From NCBI GenBank assembly GCA_002420145.1, contig DIHL01000049.1, forward strand, positions 1-12,782: 12,782 nt of DNA, in the 5' to 3' direction. Under the pieces are notes generated by a model. The model did no database searches, was not told where the DNA came from, and worked only from the letters and a program-made list of their open reading frames with translations. Source of the stretch: Bacteroidetes bacterium UBA5697 (GTDB taxonomy: Bacteria; Bacteroidota; Bacteroidia; B-17B0; Aurantibacillaceae). Below, piece by piece: positions 8,060 to 12,782 of the stretch (position 1 is its first letter; each line of letters opens with the position of its first letter). The position numbers and the translations under genes are program-made.

Positions 8060-9052
8060 ATGCAAGAAAATCAATCCAACATACTTATCTATCAAACGGC
8101 AGATGGTATTACCAAAATAGAAACGCGTCTTTTAGATGACACCGTTTGGCTTACTCAGGACCAAATGAGCACTCTTTTTGGCAAATCTAAATCTACGATA
8201 AATGAGCATGTGAAAAATATTTATCTTGAAAATGAACTTGAAGAAACTTTAACGATGAGAAAATTCGGAAATTCCGAATTTTCTACTAAGCCTACTAATT
8301 ATTACAATCTTGATGTGATTATATCAGTGGGCTACCGAGTTAAATCAAATCAAGGAACTAAGTTTCGAATTTGGGCAACACAACGCTTACGTGAATACAT
8401 TGTAAAAGGATTTACAATGAACGATGAACTTTTGAAGCAATCGGGAGGCGGTAATTATTTTGATGAATTATTAGCTCGCATTAGAGATATTCGTTCTTCA
8501 GAAAAAGTATTTTGGAGAAAAGTATTGGATATTTATGCCACAAGTATTGATTACGATCCCTCAATAGAAATTTCACAGCAGTTTTTTAAAACAATTCAAA
8601 ATAAAATGCATTGGGCAGCACATGGCAATACGGCCGCTGAAGTGATTTATAATAGAATTGATGCGAAAAAACCCAATTTAGGTTTAACTACTTTTAAGGG
8701 AGAAGTGCCAACATTACAAGAAACAGAAATTGCAAAAAATTATTTAAATGAAAACGAACTTAATATGTTAAACAGAATGGTTACAGCTTATTTAGAGGTT
8801 GCCGAATTACAAGCTTTAAATCAAAAGCCAATGTATATGAATGATTGGGTTGAAAGGTTAGATGATTTTTTGAAAATGACAGGCCAAGATATTCTTTCTC
8901 ATACAGGAAAAATTAGCCATCAACAGGCTATTGAAAAAGCAAAAGTAGAATATGAAAAGTATAAAGAGCAAACAGTAAATCAATTATCCAAAGTAGAAAA
9001 AGATTTTATTAAACAAATTGAAAAAATAGACAACAATTTAAGGAAGAAGTAA
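8060..9052 (+). CDS. RhuM family protein
   Basis: This 330-residue protein of the RhuM family is named after a Salmonella pathogenicity-island gene and is common in variable genome regions. Its biochemical function is not established. The N-terminal part begins with the family signature (NILIYQTADGITKIETRL, then VWLTQDQMSTLFGKSKSTIN, about 29-48), which looks like a helix-turn-helix. Residues about 81-118 (YYNLDVIISVGYRV to RLREYIVKGF) resemble a KilA-N/BRO-like segment. HWAAHGNTAAEVIYNRID (184-201) is another conserved block. The C-terminus (about 288-330) is charged and probably coiled-coil. ATG at 8060 is preferred; a TTG four codons earlier (8048) is in frame but less likely. The gene sits between two copies of the rpsA terminator, and the second copy starts right after its stop codon. 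DNA binding is inferred. Confidence 0.85.
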   Translation: MQENQSNILIYQTADGITKIETRLLDDTVWLTQDQMSTLFGKSKSTINEHVKNIYLENELEETLTMRKFGNSEFSTKPTNYYNLDVIISVGYRVKSNQGTKFRIWATQRLREYIVKGFTMNDELLKQSGGGNYFDELLARIRDIRSSEKVFWRKVLDIYATSIDYDPSIEISQQFFKTIQNKMHWAAHGNTAAEVIYNRIDAKKPNLGLTTFKGEVPTLQETEIAKNYLNENELNMLNRMVTAYLEVAELQALNQKPMYMNDWVERLDDFLKMTGQDILSHTGKISHQQAIEKAKVEYEKYKEQTVNQLSKVEKDFIKQIEKIDNNLRKK

Positions 9053-9106
9053 TAGTTTTTGAGAGCCAAAGCCCTTTCAGGAAACTGAAGGGGCTTTTGG
9101 TTTTAT
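9053..9106 (+). repeat. Direct repeat, copy B (after RhuM)
   Basis: This near-copy of the rpsA terminator region begins at the first base after the RhuM stop codon. Thirty bases in its centre are identical to copy A. Its 3' end, GGGGCTTTTGGTTTTATGA (9090-9108), is repeated exactly at 9530-9548. Confidence 0.85.
9066..9104 (+). terminator. RhuM terminator (copy of rpsA terminator)
   Basis: It has the same GAAA-capped stem as the rpsA terminator, with a shorter 5' arm (CCAAAGCCC instead of CCAAAAAGCCC), ending in TTGGTTTT. It should still work as an intrinsic terminator on the plus strand. Confidence 0.75.
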
Positions 9107-9148
9107 GAAGGTTAAGGTTATTTTAGTATATATTTACCAAACATTAAT

Positions 9149-9448
9149 ATGAAAAGTAGATTTATATATTTTATTGTAATTTCTCTTTTTTTGAATATCT
9201 ACTCTTTAGGAATATGGATTTATGTTTTTAATACATATTATACTCAAATAGAAAGAATTGAAAAATTTAAATATTTTTTCTTCGGACTTCCTATTTGGTT
9301 TCTCTCTTATTTTCCAATAGTATTAACGATAGTTTCAATTATAGTCTTACTTCGATATATATCTAATAATAAATTAATGAGTTTAGCTTTTATAATTATG
9401 CTATTACAAATGTTTTTTGTGATGCTTTTTTTATTTCAGCATTTATAA
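9149..9448 (+). CDS. Orphan small membrane protein, three predicted helices
   Basis: This 99-residue protein of no recognised family is rich in Ile, Phe, Leu and Tyr. Three hydrophobic segments are visible at about 5-28, 45-68 and 77-98. A short polar loop rich in Gln, Glu and Lys (about 32-41) lies between the first two, and a second one (Arg-Tyr-Ile-Ser-Asn-Asn-Lys, 69-75) between the last two. There are no cysteines, histidine occurs only at residue 98, and no enzymatic motif is visible. It lies alone between copy B of the repeated terminator and the partial copy C, so it may have arrived as a single-gene insertion. Its very AT-rich codon use is unlike that of rpsA. The length and uninterrupted membrane pattern make a real gene likely, but its role is unknown. 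Confidence 0.6.
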   Translation: MKSRFIYFIVISLFLNIYSLGIWIYVFNTYYTQIERIEKFKYFFFGLPIWFLSYFPIVLTIVSIIVLLRYISNNKLMSLAFIIMLLQMFFVMLFLFQHL

Positions 9449-9460
9449 AGGATTCGCGAT

Positions 9461-9517
9461 TGTTGGAGTTATCTCCAGCAAAAAATGATAGGCGTTGCTT
9501 ATAAAATCATAAGTGGC
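9461..9517. other. Structured non-coding segment with two hairpins
   Basis: Two adjacent inverted repeats lie between the orphan membrane gene and the nuclease gene. TGTTGGAG (9461-9468) pairs with CTCCAGCA (9473-9480) around a TTAT loop. The segment 9494-9502 pairs with 9509-9517, with CTTAT/ATAAG as its core and three wobbles. The stretch is less AT-rich than its flanks and runs into partial terminator copy C. It could be the remnant of an inserted element or a recombination site. Nothing identifies it further. Confidence 0.35.
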
Positions 9518-9529
9518 AGAAGAAATCTT

Positions 9530-9548
9530 GGGGCTTTTGGTTTTATGA
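9530..9548 (+). repeat. Direct repeat, partial copy C (right arm only)
   Basis: Nineteen bases, GGGGCTTTTGGTTTTATGA, are identical to the 3' end of copy B (9090-9108). The 5' arm and tetraloop are absent, so no terminator forms here. Copies B and C enclose the orphan membrane gene. Confidence 0.7.
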
Positions 9549-9586
9549 CAACATAAGATTATATTTAAATTATATACTTGCGGGAA

Positions 9587-10294
9587 ATGAAACTAATAAC
9601 TTGGAATTGTCAAGGTGCTTTTAGAAAAAAGGCTGATGCTATATTAAAGTTACTTCCAGACATATTAATTGTTCAAGAATGTGAACATTTAAATAAGTTA
9701 GATTCGTTAAATCTAAATCATAATGATTCTTTTTGGTATAGCGATTCTGATAGAAAAGGAATTGCCATATTTACATTTTCTGATTATAAAATTGAACTTC
9801 TTCCTCAATTTAATCCTGAATTTAGATTTGTATTACCGTTAAGAATTTATAATGATGAAAAATCATTCACTTTGTTCGCTATTTGGGCAATGAACAACAA
9901 AGAAAATAGAGTTGCTAGATACATAGGTCAAGTGTGGTTTGCGATTAATTATTACTATAAAATATTTAACAGTTCAACTCTGTTGATTGGAGATTTTAAT
10001 AGTAATAAAATATGGGATTATAAAGATAGAGTGGGTTCTCATTCTGATGTTGTAAATAAATTATATGAGAATAATATTCATAGTGTGTATCATAAAATGA
10101 ATAATGAAGAACAGGGAAAAGAAACTCAGCCTACTTTTTATCTCCAACGAAAACTTGAAAAGCCATACCATATTGATTATGTTTTTGCAAGTAATAAATT
10201 ATTAGATTCAATAAAAAGGATTGAAGTAGGGAAATCATCAGATTGGCTTGGAATCAGTGATCATATGCCTATAATTGTAGAATTGGATTTATAA
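9587..10294 (+). CDS. Endonuclease/exonuclease/phosphatase (EEP) fold protein
   Basis: This 235-residue protein has the complete set of EEP motifs: TWNCQG (N7), VQEC (E31, metal ligand), IGDFNSN (D136, N138), HIDYVF (H195, D197) and SDHMPI (D225, H226). The fold covers Mg2+-dependent DNases, AP endonucleases and phosphodiesterases. The catalytic residues are intact, so it is probably active. The substrate cannot be told. There is no signal peptide or extra domain, so it is probably cytoplasmic. ATG at 9587 fits the family start; an in-frame TTG at 9578 is the only alternative nearby. It is the last gene of the accessory block. Its end overlaps by six bases a possible small ORF on the other strand. 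Confidence 0.85.
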   Translation: MKLITWNCQGAFRKKADAILKLLPDILIVQECEHLNKLDSLNLNHNDSFWYSDSDRKGIAIFTFSDYKIELLPQFNPEFRFVLPLRIYNDEKSFTLFAIWAMNNKENRVARYIGQVWFAINYYYKIFNSSTLLIGDFNSNKIWDYKDRVGSHSDVVNKLYENNIHSVYHKMNNEEQGKETQPTFYLQRKLEKPYHIDYVFASNKLLDSIKRIEVGKSSDWLGISDHMPIIVELDL

Positions 10295-10405
10295 GAAAAT
10301 AATCATCGCAATAATAATCAATATTACAACCAAAAAATAGGTAAGTAAATGATAGGTGATTTTACCGTCAGTTTTTTTAACGATGATGTCAAACAGTTTA
10401 ATCAT
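10289..10405 (-). CDS. Possible 38-residue single-span membrane protein
   Basis: This short ORF starts with ATG and has a basic, polar N-terminus (MIKLFDIIVKKTDGKITYH) followed by one hydrophobic helix running to the C-terminus (LLTYFLVVILIIIAMIIFL). That design is usual for small membrane proteins. It would be read in the same direction as the J-domain gene, after an intervening hairpin. Its last two codons, including the stop, overlap the 3' end of the nuclease gene on the opposite strand. No homologue is recognised and no clear promoter is seen. Without it, 10295-10432 would be empty. A chance ORF remains possible. Confidence 0.42.
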   Translation of the reverse strand: MIKLFDIIVKKTDGKITYHLLTYFLVVILIIIAMIIFL

Positions 10406-10432
10406 TTTAGGTTTATCGTTTTAACTATCAGC

Positions 10433-10465
10433 AGACCTTCAAGGTTTTTTAAACCTTGAAGGTCT
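10433..10465. terminator. Perfect 15-bp hairpin, bidirectional terminator
   Basis: AGACCTTCAAGGTTT (10433-10447) and AAACCTTGAAGGTCT (10451-10465) are perfect inverted repeats around a TTT loop. There are eight bases between it and the stop codon of the J-domain gene. It probably ends that minus-strand transcript, though neither side has a long U tract. Each arm also contains the near-palindrome ACCTTCAAGGT, which gives it the look of a dispersed repeat. Confidence 0.65.
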
Positions 10466-10473
10466 TGTAGGAT

Positions 10474-11241
10474 TTAGTTAATCCCTCTTTGCTTTTTAAT
10501 ATTTTCGTAAGCCTCTTGTATTTTTTGGAATTTTTCTTGAGCGCCTTTTTGGTATTCATCACCCATAGCGGCTACTTTATCAGGATGGTAACGAATTGCC
10601 ATTTGACGATACGCTTTTTTAATTTCTTCTTCGGTAGCGGTACTTTCAATTCCTAACACTTTGTAATCAGAGTTTGTATCTCTGTAAAACATGTTTTTTA
10701 AACTTTCGAAATCGCTTTGAGGCACGCCCATTAAATTAGCAATGCGTTGTATAATTTGTATCTCAACATCCGATACGTGTCCGTCGGCTTTAGCTATTCC
10801 AAATAAGTAGTGTAATAATTGAATACGGACTTCAACCTGAGTACGTAACTTAATGTCATTACAAATTTGTTCTAAAGGAATTTCCCCACCATTTACATAA
10901 TGCTTTAAGGTTTGCAAATGGGATACTGAAAAGTTTGGTCCAAATTGTTGTGAGAAAAAAGATTTTACATAATCTAATTCTGCTTTTATGACTTTTCCAT
11001 CTGCACGCATTACGGCTGCCGATAAAGCAATAAGCATGTTAGCGAAATCACCACTACCAGCCTTTGAATGTCTTTGATAATAAGTAAATACATCTTCTGC
11101 ATTTCCACCATTGGATTTCACTGTTTTAGCACTAACAGAAAAATTATCAATAAATGAACCAACTAAAAAACCTAGAAATGCGCCTAAAAAATTTCTTCCT
11201 AGTAAGAAAAATCCAACGACTGCGCCAATAAACTTAAACAA
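10474..11241 (-). CDS. DjlA-like TerB/J-domain co-chaperone
   Basis: This 255-residue protein has three parts. A glycine-rich hydrophobic N-terminus (2-31) is probably a membrane segment. A TerB-like helical domain (about 66-185) carries two matching acidic motifs, MRADGKVIKAE (78-88) and AKADGHVSDVE (150-160). A C-terminal J domain (about 190-255) carries HPD at 219-221, the motif that stimulates Hsp70 ATPase. This matches the DjlA layout, a membrane-bound DnaK partner. The start is TTG: an in-frame stop lies just upstream and the first internal ATG (residue 69) would remove the membrane segment. A TAnnTTTA box about 30 bases upstream is a plausible promoter. The domain architecture is clear; the client is unknown. 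Confidence 0.85.
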   Translation of the reverse strand: MFKFIGAVVGFFLLGRNFLGAFLGFLVGSFIDNFSVSAKTVKSNGGNAEDVFTYYQRHSKAGSGDFANMLIALSAAVMRADGKVIKAELDYVKSFFSQQFGPNFSVSHLQTLKHYVNGGEIPLEQICNDIKLRTQVEVRIQLLHYLFGIAKADGHVSDVEIQIIQRIANLMGVPQSDFESLKNMFYRDTNSDYKVLGIESTATEEEIKKAYRQMAIRYHPDKVAAMGDEYQKGAQEKFQKIQEAYENIKKQRGIN

Positions 11242-11272
11242 TGTGTGTTATTTTTAAATGTGAATAAGGATG

Positions 11273-11280
11273 TAAATATA
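11273..11280 (-). promoter_or_regulatory. Possible promoter -7 box of the djlA-like gene
   Basis: The minus-strand TATATTTA (complement of 11273-11280) differs from TAnnTTTG in the last base only. It lies 31 bases before the TTG start, in the gap after the preceding gene. No TTG is seen at -33, so support is moderate. Confidence 0.35.
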
Positions 11281-11295
11281 CGATTTTAGAAGATT

Positions 11296-11532
11296 TTATG
11301 ATGCTTGCGCATTTTTCATTTGCATAAACATCTCATTAAATCTTACGCGAACTGTTTCGATAAAAGGTTCATTAATCAATTTTTTTAAACCATCAACCGA
11401 TTTAACGTCTTCGGTAAAAAACTTAAAAGCTTGTTCCATTGGACCCGCTTCAAATTTTACAATAAATTTATCATTCATCTGAAATATAGAAATACTCATA
11501 GATGGATGTGGAATAGAATCAATAATACGCAT
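11296..11532 (-). CDS. Small uncharacterised protein, 78 residues
   Basis: This soluble, methionine- and phenylalanine-rich protein is predicted to be mixed alpha/beta. A strand-like N-terminus (SISIFQMNDKFIVKFEAG) is followed by FKFFTEDVKSVDGLKKLI and a C-terminal helix (FIETVRVRFNEMFMQMKNA). There is no signal peptide, membrane segment or catalytic motif. It begins four bases after the stop codon of the repeat-protein gene, so the two are probably co-transcribed and perhaps translationally linked. I do not recognise the family. The tight spacing and ordinary composition support a real gene. Confidence 0.7.
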   Translation of the reverse strand: MRIIDSIPHPSMSISIFQMNDKFIVKFEAGPMEQAFKFFTEDVKSVDGLKKLINEPFIETVRVRFNEMFMQMKNAQAS

Positions 11533-11536
11533 ACAC

Positions 11537-11977
11537 TTATTTTTGGAAAGCTTTTTTAAAATCTAACATGTTTTTTATTACACCAGCTGGCGAAGTATTT
11601 CTATCACCATCTTCATGTATACGTCCTAAAATGGCATGAGCAATGGCCACAAAATGGTGTTTGCCAGCTCTTTTAAGCGCTTCTTCAGCTTTATCATCGC
11701 CATTAATAAAGTTGGCGCAAGCAGCCCAATCAAAAGCTTTACGATCAATCAAAAATTTAAAGGCTTTACTGTCTTCCCAAATGGCATTTACAAAAGCGGC
11801 TAATTCAAAATGTTTACCTTCAATTAAAAATTTAAAGGCGTTTTTATCATCGCGAATAGCATCTAGTGTAGCAGCTAGTTCTCGATAATCATTATCAATT
11901 AACCAGTTAAATGCTTGTATGTCGCCATGAATGTGTTTACCAAACTGTTCAAGGGCTAATGTAGAATAATGTTTCAT
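11537..11977 (-). CDS. Protein of four 25-residue alpha-helical repeats
   Basis: This 146-residue protein is dominated by an exact 25-residue periodicity: 21-45, 46-70, 71-95 and a weaker copy at 96-120. The shared pattern is xAFxFLIxxxxFxxAAxxxAIxxDx (for instance AFKFLIEGKHFELAA and AFKFLIDRKAFDWAA). Each unit would form two short helices, giving a small solenoid suited to protein binding. The repeats are also visible in the DNA as a 75-base period, which suggests growth by tandem duplication. There is no signal peptide. It is upstream of the 78-residue gene with a 4-base gap and heads that small operon. The family is not recognised and the function is unknown. An ORF on the opposite strand here is a shadow of the repeats. 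Confidence 0.75.
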   Translation of the reverse strand: MKHYSTLALEQFGKHIHGDIQAFNWLIDNDYRELAATLDAIRDDKNAFKFLIEGKHFELAAFVNAIWEDSKAFKFLIDRKAFDWAACANFINGDDKAEEALKRAGKHHFVAIAHAILGRIHEDGDRNTSPAGVIKNMLDFKKAFQK

Positions 11978-12042
11978 AATATCAGGTATAATACGAATCT
12001 AGCATAAAGTTAAAAAAAACTTTCATCAAATGGTGTTTTTTG

Positions 12043-12062
12043 TTAATCTAACTTTAGGTTAA
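12043..12062. promoter_or_regulatory. Possible operator upstream of the marR-like gene
   Basis: TTAATCTAAC and TTTAGGTTAA form an imperfect palindrome (8 of 10 positions match) just upstream of the predicted promoter. MarR proteins bind palindromes of about this size and often repress their own gene. A second short inverted repeat, AAAGTT/AACTTT (12006-12023), lies nearer the divergent gene. Function is inferred from position and symmetry only. Confidence 0.3.
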
Positions 12063-12098
12063 AAAGCGTTAATTAAGGTTTAAAATTATAATAATAGT

Positions 12099-12106
12099 TA
12101 TATTTG
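12099..12106 (+). promoter_or_regulatory. marR-like gene promoter, -7 element
   Basis: TATATTTG is an exact match to the Bacteroidota -7 consensus TAnnTTTG. It lies 29 bases before the ATG. No clear -33 TTG is present at the right distance. Confidence 0.5.
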
Positions 12107-12135
12107 CCAACTATTTTATTATTAAACTGTTTTAT

Positions 12136-12645
12136 ATGTCTACTACTACAAATTATGCTAAGCTATCTGTTGGAACAAAGGCTCTTATCCTTTCCAAGTT
12201 GTATTATAGCGTTTTGAGTAAAAGTCTCGAAAGTCTTGATATAGAGCGTTATTACTCTATTTTGTTTTTTTTAAACGATAATAATGGCTGTAATCAGCAA
12301 TGTATTTGTAACAATTTAGCTATTGATAAAACAGCTATGGTTAAAGTAATTGATTATTTAATTAAAGTTGGTTTTGTAGATAGAAATGTAAATCCTGATG
12401 ACAGACGCGAACATTTTATTGTGTTAACTAAAAAAGGACTTAAGCAAACTGGCGAAATAGTAAAGGCTTTTGAAGATATTGATAGAGAAATATTTTCGTT
12501 AATATCTAAAGAAGAGCAAGTGATTTTTAATAAAGTGATGTGTCAGTTGTCTAGTAAATTAAAAGAATTGCCAGCAAACGATTTGTTTTTTAATTACAAG
12601 CAAACGGCTAAAAAAAGAAAAAAAGTAACAGCAAGTAAAGTATAA
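12136..12645 (+). CDS. MarR-family transcriptional regulator
   Basis: This 169-residue winged-helix repressor or activator has an N-terminal dimerisation helix, a DNA-recognition region (about 53-78: CNQQCICNNLAIDKTAMVKVIDYL) and a wing with the typical DRREHFIVLTKKG (89-101). A long C-terminal helical segment follows. Four cysteines (52, 56, 58 and 136), three of them clustered at 52-58 near the start of the HTH, could sense oxidants, but that is speculative. The tail (157-169) is basic. The gene is divergent from the repeat-protein operon, and the shared 158-base region holds a promoter and a candidate operator. No target gene or ligand is evident. A REP-like element follows its stop. Confidence 0.88.
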   Translation: MSTTTNYAKLSVGTKALILSKLYYSVLSKSLESLDIERYYSILFFLNDNNGCNQQCICNNLAIDKTAMVKVIDYLIKVGFVDRNVNPDDRREHFIVLTKKGLKQTGEIVKAFEDIDREIFSLISKEEQVIFNKVMCQLSSKLKELPANDLFFNYKQTAKKRKKVTASKV

Positions 12646-12657
12646 AAAAGTGAATTT

Positions 12658-12759
12658 GTCACTTCGAGTAAGCCGAGGAACGAGGTCTGTATCGAGAAGT
12701 GATTTTAAAGGTTCTCGATACGAAAAATGAAAAGAGACGCATTTTTCACTCGAACTGAC
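12658..12759. repeat. REP-like palindromic repeat with nested inverted arms
   Basis: The outer ends GTCACTTCGAGT (12658-12669) and ACTCGAACTGAC (12748-12759) are inverted repeats with one mismatch. Inside are two perfect hairpins: GTATCGAGAA (12689-12698) with TTCTCGATAC (12712-12721), and GAAAAATG (12722-12729) with CATTTTTC (12740-12747). The element can fold into a branched, cloverleaf-like form. It resembles dispersed extragenic palindromes of Bacteroidota that are mobilised by REP-associated transposases. No transposase is present here. Confidence 0.65.
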
Positions 12760-12782
12760 AGTAATTAAAAATAAAAAAATAA

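Noticed and set aside
9449..9548. Integron attC site
   Set aside because: There are hairpins near a gene border, but the canonical GTTRRRY and RYYYAAC core sites were not found and no integron integrase is in the window.
7882..9548. CRISPR-like or insertion-sequence structure from the three repeat copies
   Set aside because: There are only three copies, of unequal length, with spacers that are whole genes. There are no cas genes, transposase or terminal inverted repeats.
9485..9556. 24-codon ORF running through partial terminator copy C
   Set aside because: It is too short and has no family, and its sequence is partly fixed by the terminator arm. It is best explained by chance.
11643..11888. 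Plus-strand ORF of 81 codons with repeated Ala/Ser/Leu segments
   Set aside because: It is the antisense shadow of the 25-residue repeat gene. Its repeats are explained by the 75-base period of the real gene.

Overview
The window is AT-rich, gene-dense DNA from a member of the Bacteroidota, most likely of flavobacterial type. The evidence is the six-domain S1 ribosomal protein with the C-terminal tail typical of that phylum, Bacteroidota-style promoters (TTTG or TTG, N19, TAnnTTTG), start codons without Shine-Dalgarno sequences, a DUF4369-thioredoxin lipoprotein, and an M1 peptidase joined to an apparent outer-membrane barrel. No rRNA, tRNA, CRISPR array, integrase or transposase gene was seen.

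Layout. (1) Positions 1-5230: two hairpin terminators, then a minus-strand cell-envelope operon read right to left: TlpA-like thioredoxin lipoprotein, M1 metallopeptidase, and LpxH-like UDP-2,3-diacylglucosamine hydrolase. The last two overlap by one base (TAATG). A promoter with exact N19 spacing precedes the lipoprotein gene. (2) Positions 5270-7940: a palindromic intergenic element, minus-strand apaG with its own promoter, and divergent rpsA (30S protein S1) behind a roughly 90-base leader with two mutually exclusive hairpins. (3) Positions 7940-10300: a plus-strand accessory block of three unrelated genes: a RhuM-family protein, a 99-residue orphan membrane protein and an endonuclease/exonuclease/phosphatase-fold enzyme. 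The rpsA terminator recurs almost intact right after the RhuM stop codon, and its right arm recurs again just before the nuclease gene. The block therefore looks built by successive insertions into, or duplications of, the rpsA terminator. (4) Positions 10289-11977: minus-strand core-like genes: a possible 38-residue membrane protein, a DjlA-like TerB/J-domain protein with a TTG start, a 78-residue conserved-looking protein, and a protein made of four 25-residue repeats. (5) Positions 12043-12782: a MarR-family regulator with its promoter, followed by a REP-like palindromic repeat.

How the genes fit together. The left operon concerns the envelope: periplasmic thiol-disulfide chemistry, surface or periplasmic proteolysis, and lipid A synthesis. 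rpsA and the J-domain gene are housekeeping functions. The segment between them is the variable part. The strongest candidate for something unusual is the repeated rpsA terminator bounding single-gene cassettes. No recombinase lies in the window, so the mechanism is open.
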